Positions 41,283 to 50,315 of a stretch of DNA of 64,000 nucleotides are shown here, in pieces. Position 1 is the first letter of the stretch; every line of letters begins with the position of its first letter. The notes beneath the pieces were generated by a model. The model did no database searches and was not told the DNA's origin. It saw only the letters and a program-made list of their open reading frames with translations. The stretch comes from Zoogloeaceae bacterium (lineage in GTDB: Bacteria; Pseudomonadota; Gammaproteobacteria; Burkholderiales; Rhodocyclaceae): the NCBI GenBank assembly GCA_031277315.1, contig JAITMP010000025.1:1-64000 (forward strand), read 5' to 3'. A program made the translations under genes and the position numbers.

Positions 41283-42020
41283 TTAATCAACTTTGCTTCC
41301 CGGCGGCATGAAGGTTTTCAGCATGCCGCGCAGCAGGCTGATCTCGTCGCGCTCAAGGCCGATGCGGTCGAACAGGCGGCGCAAGCGCGGCATCAGGCGT
41401 TTGGGATGGGCCGGATCGAGAAAGCCGCTGTGCGTGACGGCGGCTTCGAGGTGGGCGTAGAAACGGCGGATCTCCTCCGCCGTTGCCGGCGGATGCGCCG
41501 GCGCGCGCGGCGCGCCGGGGTCGAGCGCGGCCAGACGCAGCTCGTAGCACATCACCTGCACCGCCGAGGCGAGGTTGAGCGAGGAATACGCCGGATCGGC
41601 CGGAATCACCACCGGCAAGCGGCACAGCGCCACCTCCTCGTTCGACAGCCCCGCCGTCTCGTTGCCGAACACCAGCGCCACCGGGCCGTGGACGGCGGCG
41701 GCGGCGATTTGCGGCGCGGCTTCGCGCGCCCATTGCGGCGGCGGCGCCATCTCGCGGCGGCGCGCCGTCATGGCGGCGGCGAACACCGTGCCGCCCAGCG
41801 CCGCCTCCAGCGTGCCGCAGACGACGGCATGGTCGAGCACGTCGCGCGCGTTCGCGGCGCGAGCGCCGGCGACATCGTCGGCGTCCGGCGGCGGATTCAC
41901 CAGATACAGCCGCGACAGCCCCATCGTTTTCATGGCGCGGGCGGCGGCGCCGACGTTGCCGGGATGGCTCGGATGGGAGAGGACGATGCGGATGCGGTCG
42001 AGAATTTCGGGATCGTTCAT
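41283..42020 (-). CDS. trmJ: tRNA (cytidine/uridine-2'-O-)-methyltransferase TrmJ
   Basis: SPOUT methyltransferase, 245 residues, 2'-O-methylates position 32 of several tRNAs. Motifs are [37 protein letters not shown] and [17 protein letters not shown], each seen in part and including the trefoil-knot SAM site. ATG at 42020 ([10 protein letters not shown]) is used; an in-frame upstream ATG at 42080 lacks family similarity. It diverges from suhB. Confidence 0.93.
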   Translation of the reverse strand: MNDPEILDRIRIVLSHPSHPGNVGAAARAMKTMGLSRLYLVNPPPDADDVAGARAANARDVLDHAVVCGTLEAALGGTVFAAAMTARRREMAPPPQWAREAAPQIAAAAVHGPVALVFGNETAGLSNEEVALCRLPVVIPADPAYSSLNLASAVQVMCYELRLAALDPGAPRAPAHPPATAEEIRRFYAHLEAAVTHSGFLDPAHPKRLMPRLRRLFDRIGLERDEISLLRGMLKTFMPPGSKVD

Positions 42021-42118
42021 GTGAAGCGTTCGGATACAATGCGCTTTCTTCGCTGCCGCGCCGGATTGCAGCACGCTCATTTAAACATCGTCAGACACCG
42101 CCAAACACCGGATCCGCC

Positions 42119-42916
42119 ATGCACCCGACACTCAATATCGCCGTCAAGGCCGCGCGCCGCGCCGGCGGCATCATCAACCGCGCCGCCCGCGACATCGAAC
42201 TCATCAAGGTAGACACCAAGCGCGACAAGGATTTCGTCACCGAAATCGACAAGGCCGCCGAAGCGGCCATCATCGAAACGCTGAAAGAGGCGTATCCGGA
42301 TCACGCGATTCTAGCAGAGGAGTCCGGCGCTTCCGGCGACTCTGAATACGTCTGGATCATCGACCCGCTCGACGGCACCACCAACTTCATCCACGGCTTT
42401 CCGCAATACTGCGTCTCAATCGCCCAGCAGCATCGGGGCACGCTCCAGCACGCGGTGGTCTACGACCCGGCGCGCAACGAACTGTTCACCGCCAGCAAGG
42501 GCGCCGGCGCTTTCCTCAACGATCGGCGCATCCGCGTCTCGAAGCGGTTCAAGCTCAACGAATCGCTGATCGGCACCGGCTTCCCCTTCCGCTACTTCGA
42601 GCACGTCGACGCCTATCTCGGCATTCTGCGCGAGATGATGCGCAAAGCCGCCGGCGTGCGCCGCCCCGGCGCAGTGGCGCTCGATCTCGCCTGGGTCGCC
42701 GCCGGCCGCATCGACGGCTTCTGGGAATTCGGCCTCGCGCCCTGGGACATCGCCGGCGGGGCGCTGCTCATCGCCGAAGCCGGCGGCCTCGTCGGCGATC
42801 TGGCCGGCGAAGCCCGCTACCTCGAAACCGGCAACATCGTCGGCGGCAACCCGAAAATTTTCGTCCAGCTTCTGCAAATCATCGCGCCGCACCTGCATGC
42901 CGGGCTGCAAGCGTGA
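42119..42916 (+). CDS. suhB: Inositol monophosphatase family protein SuhB
   Basis: A 265-residue Mg-dependent phosphatase fold. The metal-binding motifs are [18 protein letters not shown] and [15 protein letters not shown]. In E. coli SuhB also works in rRNA antitermination; that role here is an inference from homology. The trmJ/suhB divergent pair is common in betaproteobacteria. Confidence 0.93.
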   Translation: MHPTLNIAVKAARRAGGIINRAARDIELIKVDTKRDKDFVTEIDKAAEAAIIETLKEAYPDHAILAEESGASGDSEYVWIIDPLDGTTNFIHGFPQYCVSIAQQHRGTLQHAVVYDPARNELFTASKGAGAFLNDRRIRVSKRFKLNESLIGTGFPFRYFEHVDAYLGILREMMRKAAGVRRPGAVALDLAWVAAGRIDGFWEFGLAPWDIAGGALLIAEAGGLVGDLAGEARYLETGNIVGGNPKIFVQLLQIIAPHLHAGLQA

Positions 42917-42976
42917 GTTGACGGACGCGCTTGCATCAGCCCGCGAATTGCCGGAAAGTGAGAGCGTGACACAGCC

Positions 42977-44005
42977 ATGCGCGACGAACCTCTGAATCCC
43001 GCCGCTCCCTCCTCACCGGCGCCCGGCGCGCTGGTGGATCAATATGGCCGGCGGATCACCTACCTGCGCCTGTCGATCACCGACCGCTGCGACTTCCGCT
43101 GCTTCTACTGCATGGCGGAAGAAATGGAATTTCTCCCGCGCGATCACCTGCTGAGTCTGGAAGAATGCCTGCGCGTCATCCGCGCCTTCGTCGACATGGG
43201 CGTGAGCAAGGTGCGCATCACCGGCGGCGAGCCGCTGGTGCGCCGCAACGCCCTCTGGCTGATGCGCGACGCGGCCCGGCTCGAAGGCTTGCGCGAACTG
43301 GTCGTCACCACCAACGGCTCACAACTCGAACGCCACGCCGCCGACATGCGCGCAGCGGGCGTGCGGCGCGTCAACATCAGCCTCGACACGCTGCGGGCGG
43401 ACCGCTTCAAGACCATCACCCGCGTCGGCGACCTGTCCAAAGTCCTGCGCGGCATCGACGCCGCCGTCGCCGCCGGCTTCAACGGCATCAAGCTCAACAC
43501 AGTCATGATGCGCGGCGTAAACGACGACGAATTCATCGACCTCGCGCATTTCGCCGTCGACAAAGGCATCGACCTCTCCTTCATCGAAGAAATGCCGCTC
43601 GGCGAGGTCGACCGCGCCCGCGCCTACTTCGGTTCCGACGAAGCCCTCGCCCTGCTGCGGCCACACTTTGAACTCGTCAGCTCGGAAGAAACCACCGGCG
43701 GACCGGCGCGCTACTGGCGCATCCCCGGCACGCGCACCAAAATCGGTTTCATTTCGCCCCACTCGCACAACTTCTGCGACACCTGCAACCGCGTCCGCAT
43801 CACCTGCAAAGGCGAGCTGTATCCCTGCCTCGGACAAAACGACGCCGTCTCCCTCATGCCGGCGCTGCGCGCCCACCCTGGCGACGACGCCCCGCTGCGC
43901 CAGGCCATCACCGACGCCATGGGCCTGAAACCCAAAGGACACGAATTCGACCCCCAAGCCCCCGGCCCGCAACTGATCCGCTTCATGTCCATGACTGGCG
44001 GCTAA
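42977..44005 (+). CDS. moaA: GTP 3',8-cyclase MoaA
   Basis: Radical-SAM enzyme for the first step of molybdopterin synthesis, 342 residues. The N-terminal cluster is bound by C38, C42 and C45 (CDFRCFYC), the second by the C-terminal FCDTCNRVRITC and a later Cys in YPCLGQ. The typical C-terminal GG end is retained. mobA, for guanine dinucleotide attachment, lies 1.9 kb downstream on the same strand after a REPIN/RAYT interruption. Confidence 0.95.
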   Translation: MRDEPLNPAAPSSPAPGALVDQYGRRITYLRLSITDRCDFRCFYCMAEEMEFLPRDHLLSLEECLRVIRAFVDMGVSKVRITGGEPLVRRNALWLMRDAARLEGLRELVVTTNGSQLERHAADMRAAGVRRVNISLDTLRADRFKTITRVGDLSKVLRGIDAAVAAGFNGIKLNTVMMRGVNDDEFIDLAHFAVDKGIDLSFIEEMPLGEVDRARAYFGSDEALALLRPHFELVSSEETTGGPARYWRIPGTRTKIGFISPHSHNFCDTCNRVRITCKGELYPCLGQNDAVSLMPALRAHPGDDAPLRQAITDAMGLKPKGHEFDPQAPGPQLIRFMSMTGG

Positions 44006-44040
44006 AACGGGCTGAGCGCAGCAAAGCCCAGCATCCGACG
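44006..44040. repeat. REP unit upstream of the RAYT gene
   Basis: GGGCTGAGCGCAGCAAAGCCC forms a hairpin directly before the REP-associated transposase gene. It matches the inner part of the REPIN units at 44655 and 45237. Confidence 0.6.
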
Positions 44041-44077
44041 TTCAACACCCAAAACGCCCAATGCCGGAAACAACAGC

Positions 44078-44605
44078 ATGAAATACAAACGCGCATGGCA
44101 AGCTGGCGGCGCGTATTTCTTCACGGTCAATCTGGCTGAGCGATCCCGCACATTGCTGCTGGATCACATCGACCGCTTGCGCGACACAGTGCGTGACGTA
44201 AAACAGAATCACCCATTCGACATCCTGGCCTGGGTGGTGTTGCCGGATCACCTGCACACCATCTGGTCCCTGCCTGAAAGCGACAATGATTGCGCCATGC
44301 GCTGGATGCTCATCAAGGCCGGTTTTTCCCGCGGCATTCCAAAAGAAGAAACGATACGCGCCACGCGGCAGCGCAAACGCGAGCGGGGAATATGGCAACG
44401 GCGCTTCTGGGAACATTTGATTACCGACGAAAATGACCTGCAACGGCATATGGATTACGTCCACATCAATCCGGTCAAGCACGGCCATGTTGCGCGGGCT
44501 TCGGAGTGGCCGTACAGTTCCATACACCGTTATATCCGCCAAGGCTGGATGACGGAAAACTGGGCTGCGGAGACAAATGAGCGCTTTGCTGCTGGAGAGC
44601 GATAA
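44078..44605 (+). CDS. REP-associated tyrosine transposase (RAYT)
   Basis: A Y1 HUH transposase of the IS200-like RAYT group, 175 residues. The HUH histidines are H58 and H60 (LPDHLHTIW) and the nucleophile is Y127 in MDYVHINPVKHGHV. RAYTs bind and cut REP hairpins and are thought to spread them without moving as an IS. REP copies flank the gene on both sides. The frame is intact, so the enzyme may be active. Confidence 0.9.
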   Translation: MKYKRAWQAGGAYFFTVNLAERSRTLLLDHIDRLRDTVRDVKQNHPFDILAWVVLPDHLHTIWSLPESDNDCAMRWMLIKAGFSRGIPKEETIRATRQRKRERGIWQRRFWEHLITDENDLQRHMDYVHINPVKHGHVARASEWPYSSIHRYIRQGWMTENWAAETNERFAAGER

Positions 44606-44654
44606 TGATGTTAGGCTTTGTCACGCCTCGTTTCGCGGCTTGGACCGAATCTCA

Positions 44655-44758
44655 TAGGTTGGGCTGCGCGAAGCAAAGCCCAACATTGGCGGTAACAATG
44701 AGCGCCGCAGTCTTGTTTTGCTTCACATGTTGGGCTTCGCTGTGCTCAGCCCAACCTA
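44655..44758. repeat. REPIN (inverted REP pair), copy 1
   Basis: A 104-bp element: TAGGTTGGGCTGCGCGAAGC on the left and its inverted partner ending CAGCCCAACCTA on the right, with a spacer of roughly 50 bp. It lies 50 bp after the RAYT gene. Copy 2 at 45237-45340 has the same length and nearly the same spacer. Confidence 0.8.
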
Positions 44759-44822
44759 CGTGAACTGCTCTGATTAGCGATTTTCTTCCTACAAAAGCCG
44801 CTTCACCTGCTTCTCCGCAAAC

Positions 44823-45209
44823 ATGCCCATAACCAATTTGACATGTGGCTTGCCTTGGAGGCATCCTGCGGTAATCCTTGCTGTGGCAATAGTCTTTATA
44901 GGTCTTGCGGCAATTTATATCGAAACATTTGTTCTTCCCCCGGACAGTCCTTATACCCCCTTTGCTCAAAAAAATCTTTTACTTACTATTGCCTCGATAG
45001 CCGGTTCAGTGCTATGGGCATACCTTGTTCTTTGCATGATTGCATGGCCGTTTGAATATTTGCCAAACAGGTCTTTAACCCTTCCCTCCGACATCTATGA
45101 GAGACGCGAAAAAATCATGATTGGCCTTGGTTATTTACTTGAGGTTATTACAATATTATTTGGAATGTATATAGTGTACCGAGATCTTGCATATATGCAA
45201 ACGTTATAA
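44823..45209 (+). CDS. Hypothetical membrane protein
   Basis: A 128-residue protein with three clear membrane segments (about residues 15-37, 50-75 and 98-120) and no recognised domain. It sits between the two REPIN copies and is more AT-rich than the surrounding metabolic genes. Role unknown. Confidence 0.6.
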   Translation: MPITNLTCGLPWRHPAVILAVAIVFIGLAAIYIETFVLPPDSPYTPFAQKNLLLTIASIAGSVLWAYLVLCMIAWPFEYLPNRSLTLPSDIYERREKIMIGLGYLLEVITILFGMYIVYRDLAYMQTL

Positions 45210-45236
45210 CAACATCAATAGCCCACTCAGAGTTCA

Positions 45237-45340
45237 TAGGTTGGGCTGCGCGAAGCAAAGCTCAACATGGACGGTGGCAGTGAGCGCCGCAGTCTTGTTT
45301 TGCTTCACATGTTGGGCTTCGCTGTGCTCAGCCCAATCTA
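45237..45340. repeat. REPIN (inverted REP pair), copy 2
   Basis: A 104-bp element with the same architecture as copy 1: TAGGTTGGGCTGCGCGAAGC on the left, CAGCCCAATCTA on the right and the shared spacer segment GAGCGCCGCAGTCTTG. The two differ at only a few positions, which points to recent mobilisation. Confidence 0.8.
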
Positions 45341-45387
45341 CGCGAACTAAAACGGTTTCGTTTAAATCCTTTGACAGGAGATTTCCA

Positions 45388-45852
45388 GTGGAGCAACTGA
45401 AAAAACTGATAAGCACTTTCGTCCAAGGGATCGCCTTCGGTGCCGGGTTTTTTATTGTGACCTGGGGCGTATATTTCCTGTTTCAAGGAACATCGTTGGA
45501 GAAGCAATGGGCAAGTGCGGACACCGGCGCCGAATCCATGTCAAGTCAGAATTTTCGGACCGAATGGAACGCCGCGAAGAAGCTGACCATTTCTAACGTT
45601 GAAGAGCATATTGCCGGCGACCGCACGTACTTCACTGGAACAGTTACAAATAACGGCGACATGCCTGCATCTGCAATCAGCATCGAGGTCAACCTGTTCA
45701 AGCAGGATAAATTCGTCGATCAGTACTCCACTTACATATCCAGCACAGTTAGTCCAGGCGAGTCTCGATATTTCAAGATTTCGTGCGGGTGTAAAGATAC
45801 TCCACCCGCAGAACATGACAGCTACAAAATCCAAGTGTCTGGCGGCTTCTAG
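45388..45852 (+). CDS. Membrane-anchored FxLYD-like domain protein
   Basis: A 154-residue protein starting at GTG 45388 with AGGAG seven to eight bases upstream; the frame runs upstream only through the REPIN. One N-terminal membrane helix (about residues 12-32) is followed by a beta-rich domain (HIAGDRTYFTGTVTNNGD, ASAISIEVNLF, SPGESRYFKISC) typical of FxLYD/DUF3426-like extracytoplasmic domains. Function unknown. mobA follows 20 bp later. Confidence 0.7.
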   Translation: MEQLKKLISTFVQGIAFGAGFFIVTWGVYFLFQGTSLEKQWASADTGAESMSSQNFRTEWNAAKKLTISNVEEHIAGDRTYFTGTVTNNGDMPASAISIEVNLFKQDKFVDQYSTYISSTVSPGESRYFKISCGCKDTPPAEHDSYKIQVSGGF

Positions 45853-45871
45853 CGCACGGAGCATGAGCCGC

Positions 45872-46441
45872 ATGAAAATAACCGGCCTCATCCTCGCTGG
45901 CGGTTTGGGCCGGCGCATGGGCGGGCGCGACAAGGGGCTGCAATCTTTTCGCGGCAAACCGCTGGCGGCGTGGGCCATTGAACGCCTCGCGCCGCAGGTT
46001 GACACCCTGCTCGTCAACGCCAACCAGAATCCGGATGCTTACACCGCTTTCGGCCATCCCGTTGTCACCGACCGCATCGGCGGCTTCGCCGGCCCGCTAG
46101 CCGGCGTGCACGCCGGCTTGTCCATCTGCGAAACGCCGCTGCTCCTCAGTGCGCCCTGCGATTCGCCCTTCCTGCCGGACGATCTGGCGGCGCGGCTGCG
46201 CGCGGCGCTGGAGGCGGCGGATGCCGAAATCGCCGTGGCGAGAACCGGCCAGCGGCGGCATTCGGTATTCGCCCTGCTCCGCCGCGAAACGCTCGCCAGC
46301 CTGACGGCTTTTCTCGCCGCCGGCGGCCGCAAGGTCGAAGCCTGGCACGCCACGCTGCGCACAGCCGAAGCGCCGTTCGCCGACGAACACGCTTTCGCCA
46401 ACATCAATACACTCGAAGAATTGGGTCAGTTGGAGCCGTAA
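45872..46441 (+). CDS. mobA: Molybdenum cofactor guanylyltransferase
   Basis: MobA, 189 residues, attaches GMP to molybdopterin. The nucleotide motif LILAGGLGRRMGGRDKGL is at the N-terminus, with SAPCDSPFLP carrying the Mg-binding Asp. I prefer ATG 45872 because GGAG lies ten bases upstream; ATG 45863 is in frame but only one base after it. It converges with rmuC, four bases apart. Confidence 0.92.
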   Translation: MKITGLILAGGLGRRMGGRDKGLQSFRGKPLAAWAIERLAPQVDTLLVNANQNPDAYTAFGHPVVTDRIGGFAGPLAGVHAGLSICETPLLLSAPCDSPFLPDDLAARLRAALEAADAEIAVARTGQRRHSVFALLRRETLASLTAFLAAGGRKVEAWHATLRTAEAPFADEHAFANINTLEELGQLEP

Positions 46442-46445
46442 ACGT

Positions 46446-47765
46446 CTACTGCGGTTCGGGAGGCAGGGATGGCTCCTTCGGCGCGGCGGCGAGCGGCGAC
46501 GGCTCGATGCCGTCCAGATCGACGCCTTCGATGCGGGCGAAGTGGCCGGTGATTTTCCGGCTGCTGATCTGCACGTCCTGCACGTCCTTCTGCGCCAGGT
46601 CGATATGCGCGGCCAGCTTCTGCATGCGCTCGTCGAAGCGGGCGAAATCCTTCGCCAGCTTGCCCAGCGCATCCTTGATGATGTGAATCTGACGCCGCGT
46701 TTCAACATCCTTCAGCACCGCGCGGGCGGTGTTGAGAACAGCCATCAAGGTCGTCGGCGAGACGATCCAGACGCGCTTCTGCAAGGCATGGTTCACCACT
46801 TCGGCGTGGTAAGCGTGAATCTCGGCGAAGACGGCCTCCGCCGGCACGAACATCACGGCGCCGTCGGAGGTTTCGTTGGCGATGATGTACTTCGAGGCGA
46901 TGGCGTCGATGTGTCGCTTCAGGTCGGCGCGGAAACCCGTCTGCGCGGCGCGGCGCTCGAACTCGGCGGCGTCCGGCGCAAACATGCGATGGTAATTTTC
47001 GAGCGGAAACTTGGCGTCCACCGCCACCAGGCCAGTCGGCTCGGGCAGCCTCAGCACGCAATCGGCGCGCATGCCGTTGGAGAGGGTGTGCTGGAACGCG
47101 AAGCTGCCCGGCGGCAGGATGTTGCGCACCAGCGCCTCCAACTGCACTTCGCCGAACGCGCCGCGCGCCTTCTTGTCGCCGAGCAATTCCTGCAAGCCGA
47201 CGACGTTGCTGGTCAAGCCGTCGATCTTCTTCTGCGCCTCGTCGATGGTCGCCAGCCGCGCCATGACATTGGCAAACGTCTCATTGGTCTTCTTGAAGCC
47301 TTCGTCAAGGCGCTCGCTGACGCGACCGCTGATCTGTTCCAGCCGCTCGTTGATGCCGCGAGTCAGGCTTTCCATGCTGGCGGAAAGCTGCGCCGTGGCC
47401 TGCGCCAGCCCCGTTTGCAGCAGCGCGCGATCGGCGCGCGCCTGCTCGGCCTGCGTCGTCATGATTCGCTCGATGACCTGGGCGCGCAACTGATCCTGCC
47501 GCGCCTGAAAAGAGGCATTCAATTCCGCCAGCGTCTTCTGCAGCCGCTCGCCCGACTCGGCGCTCTGCGAGAGAAAACGGTCGCCCTGACGATTGAGGCC
47601 GTCATGCACATCGGCCAGCATGGCGCGCTGCCCCTCCGCCAGCGTCGCTTCAACGCCAGCCGCCAAATCCCTTACCGCCGCCCGCAACACGGCAACGCGC
47701 CAAAGCACAAAAATCAACGCCCCGGCCACCGCCAGCAACAGCAAAACAATCCAGAAGTCGGGCAT
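46446..47765 (-). CDS. rmuC: DNA recombination protein RmuC
   Basis: RmuC-family protein, 439 residues, linked in E. coli to limiting recombination at inverted repeats. An N-terminal membrane helix (residues 4-24) is followed by a long coiled coil (about 40-200) and the conserved nuclease-like domain (GAFGEVQLEALVRNILP, VAVDAKFPLENYHRM, FVPAEAVFAEI). It converges with mobA and lies downstream of the FtsX-type permease. Confidence 0.92.
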   Translation of the reverse strand: MPDFWIVLLLLAVAGALIFVLWRVAVLRAAVRDLAAGVEATLAEGQRAMLADVHDGLNRQGDRFLSQSAESGERLQKTLAELNASFQARQDQLRAQVIERIMTTQAEQARADRALLQTGLAQATAQLSASMESLTRGINERLEQISGRVSERLDEGFKKTNETFANVMARLATIDEAQKKIDGLTSNVVGLQELLGDKKARGAFGEVQLEALVRNILPPGSFAFQHTLSNGMRADCVLRLPEPTGLVAVDAKFPLENYHRMFAPDAAEFERRAAQTGFRADLKRHIDAIASKYIIANETSDGAVMFVPAEAVFAEIHAYHAEVVNHALQKRVWIVSPTTLMAVLNTARAVLKDVETRRQIHIIKDALGKLAKDFARFDERMQKLAAHIDLAQKDVQDVQISSRKITGHFARIEGVDLDGIEPSPLAAAPKEPSLPPEPQ

Positions 47766-47822
47766 GGTTTTCTCTTACTCTTTCATCAATGTTTTTTGCA
47801 CTGTATCACCGTCGCGCCCCGC

Positions 47823-50315
47823 TCATGCCAGCGCCCGCAGGCTTTGCAGGGTTGGGGCGCGCAGAGCGCGGCGGGTGCCGGCGAGGCCGGCGAGGGTGAT
47901 GCCGAGCGCGCCGCAGGCGATGCCGACCGGCAGCGCGAGCCAGGCCGGTTGATAGGGGAACTGGAAGACGAAGCGGCCCAGCAGCGCGCTGATGATGATC
48001 GCGCCGACGCCGGCGGTGACGCCGGCGATCACGCCGAGCGCGACGAATTCGGCGGTCAACGCCGCCCGCAGTTGCCGGTTGCGGGCGCCGAGGGCGCGCA
48101 TGACGGCGATTTCGTATTCGCGCTCGCCGTGGGTCGATTCCAGCGCGGCGTACAGCACGATAAGACCGGCAGCGAGGGAAAAAGCGAAGACGAACTGCAC
48201 GGCTTGCGCCAGTTGATCCATCACCGACTGGAACTGCCGCAGGATGGCGGCAACGTCGATCACGGTCAGGTTTGGATACGCCGCCGCGAGTTCGCCGACG
48301 AAGCCGGCTTTGTCCGGCGGCAGATGAAAGCTGGTGATGTAGCTGGCGGGATACGGATCGAGCACGCCCGGCGGCGTGATGACAAAGAAATTGACGCGCA
48401 TGGAATCCCAGTCGAGCTTGCGCAGCGAGGTGATGGCGCCTTCGAGCCGCTGGCCGGCGATCTCGTAACGCAGCGTGTCGCCCTTCTTCAAGCGCAGGGT
48501 GTCGGCCAATCCCTGCTCGACGGAAAACTGCGGCTGGCCGGCATCCGGCGGCGCGAACCAGCGTCCGGCGGTGAGCGAATTGCCTTCCGGCAGATCAGCC
48601 ATCCAGGATAAATTGAATTCGCGTTCGATCAGACGCCGGGCGCGCTCCTCGGCATAATCCGCCGCCGCTACCGGACGGCCATTCACCGCCATCAGACGGC
48701 CGCGCACCATCGGCAGCAGCGCCGGCGGCGTCAATCCATGCGCGGCGAAAAAGGCATGCACCGGATCGCGCTGCTCCGGCTGAATGTTGATGACAAAGCG
48801 ATTGGGCGCGTCCGGCGGCATGCTGCGCTTCCAGGACGCGAGCAGATCGTCGCGCGCCAGCGTCAGCAGCAGCAAGGTCGTCAAGCCGAGGCCGAGCGCC
48901 ACCGCCTGAATCACGCTGGCGCCGGGTCGCCGGTAGAGCGCGGCGATGCCGTAGCGCCAGCCCGCGCCGGCGGCGCCGCGCAAACGCCCCGCCGCCGCCA
49001 GCGCCAAACGCGCCACGCCGGCATACACCAGCACCGCCAGCGAGAACAGGCCGAGCACCCACAAGCCCAGTCCGAGATCCGCCGCCATCCACAACATCAA
49101 GCCCGCCAACACCACCGCGCCGAGCGCGTAGCCGCTCCAAGCCAGCGGCTCGGCCCCGGCCCACTCGCGGCGCAGCACGCGCACCGTCGGCACATTGCGC
49201 AAACGCGCCAGCGGCGGCAGGGCGAAACCGGCCAGCAGCGCCAAGCCGACGGCGAAGCCGTAAGCGAGCGGCAGCAGGGACGGCGGCGGCAGCGCCACTG
49301 TCAGCAGACTCGCCAGCAGGCGTTCGAGCGCAAACTGGGCGCCGAAACCGATCACGCAGCCGAGCGCCGAAACGAAAGCGCCGAAGAGCAGAAATTCGCC
49401 AAGATGAATGCGCATCAACTGTTTTTCGCGCGCGCCAAAACAGCGCATGACGGCGCAGCCGTCAAGATGCCGCTGCATGAAGCGGCGCGCCGCCAAACCG
49501 ACGGCAACCGCCGCCAGCGCCGCCGCCAGCAGCGCGGCCAGGCGCAGGAATTTTTCAGCGCGGTCGAGCGCATTGCGCACCTCGGGCCGGGCATTGTCGA
49601 GCGTTTCGATGCGTTCACCGCGGCCAAGATGTTGTTCCGCCCACTGCTGATAGGCGGCGACGGCCTGTGCCTCGCCGGCCAGATGCAAACGCCATGTGAC
49701 GCGGCTGCCGGTCTGGATCAGCCCGGTCGCCGGCAGATCGGCGGCGTGCATCATCAGCCTCGGCGCGATGTTGAAAAAATTGATGCCGCGATCCGGCTCC
49801 AGCGTCAGCACCGCCGCGACGGAAAACTCGGCATTGCCGAGCCGCACGGTGTCGCCCGTCTTCGCGCTGAGCGCCGCCGTGAGCCGCTCATCGAGCCAGA
49901 CCGCGCCGCGCGCGGGCGCCGCCGCTGCCTCGGCGTCGGGCGCGTTCAGCGCCGGCGCGCTGCGCAGCGCGCCGCGCAACGGATAGCCGGGTTCGACAGC
50001 CTTGATGTCGGCCAGATGACTGACGCCGTTTGCCGTTGTCATGCTCGGAAAACTGGCGCTGCCGACCACGCGCAGCCCGCGCCGTTCCGCCTCCGCCCGA
50101 TAAACCGCATCCCAGGGATGATCGGCCAGCAGCAGCAGATCGCCGCCGAGGAGTTGATGCGCCTCCCGCGCCAGCGCCCGCGACAGCCGGTCGGAAAAGA
50201 AACTCACGCTGGATAAACTGGCGACGGCGACAACAAGCGCCAGCCCGAGCAGGCGCAATTCCCCCGCGCGCCAATCCCGCTTCAACATCCGCCAGGAAAG
50301 CAGCCAGTCGTTCAA
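47823..50315 (-). CDS. FtsX-family ABC permease (YbbP-like)
   Basis: An 830-residue permease of the YbbP/LolE-type: an N-terminal helix, a large periplasmic domain, then repeated four-helix FtsX units near residues 255-400 and 700-810. The partner ATPase (YbbA-like) is not in this window. Its start is TTG at 50315, overlapping the radA stop by four bases (TTGA) with GGGAG upstream; the next in-frame ATG is at 50285. Possibly exports lipids or hydrophobic compounds (inference). Confidence 0.85.
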   Translation of the reverse strand: MNDWLLSWRMLKRDWRAGELRLLGLALVVAVASLSSVSFFSDRLSRALAREAHQLLGGDLLLLADHPWDAVYRAEAERRGLRVVGSASFPSMTTANGVSHLADIKAVEPGYPLRGALRSAPALNAPDAEAAAAPARGAVWLDERLTAALSAKTGDTVRLGNAEFSVAAVLTLEPDRGINFFNIAPRLMMHAADLPATGLIQTGSRVTWRLHLAGEAQAVAAYQQWAEQHLGRGERIETLDNARPEVRNALDRAEKFLRLAALLAAALAAVAVGLAARRFMQRHLDGCAVMRCFGAREKQLMRIHLGEFLLFGAFVSALGCVIGFGAQFALERLLASLLTVALPPPSLLPLAYGFAVGLALLAGFALPPLARLRNVPTVRVLRREWAGAEPLAWSGYALGAVVLAGLMLWMAADLGLGLWVLGLFSLAVLVYAGVARLALAAAGRLRGAAGAGWRYGIAALYRRPGASVIQAVALGLGLTTLLLLTLARDDLLASWKRSMPPDAPNRFVINIQPEQRDPVHAFFAAHGLTPPALLPMVRGRLMAVNGRPVAAADYAEERARRLIEREFNLSWMADLPEGNSLTAGRWFAPPDAGQPQFSVEQGLADTLRLKKGDTLRYEIAGQRLEGAITSLRKLDWDSMRVNFFVITPPGVLDPYPASYITSFHLPPDKAGFVGELAAAYPNLTVIDVAAILRQFQSVMDQLAQAVQFVFAFSLAAGLIVLYAALESTHGEREYEIAVMRALGARNRQLRAALTAEFVALGVIAGVTAGVGAIIISALLGRFVFQFPYQPAWLALPVGIACGALGITLAGLAGTRRALRAPTLQSLRALA

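Noticed and set aside
45187..45387. Longer N-terminus of the FxLYD-like protein
   Set aside because: This part of the frame runs through REPIN copy 2, and a GTG with a good ribosome-binding site lies at 45388.
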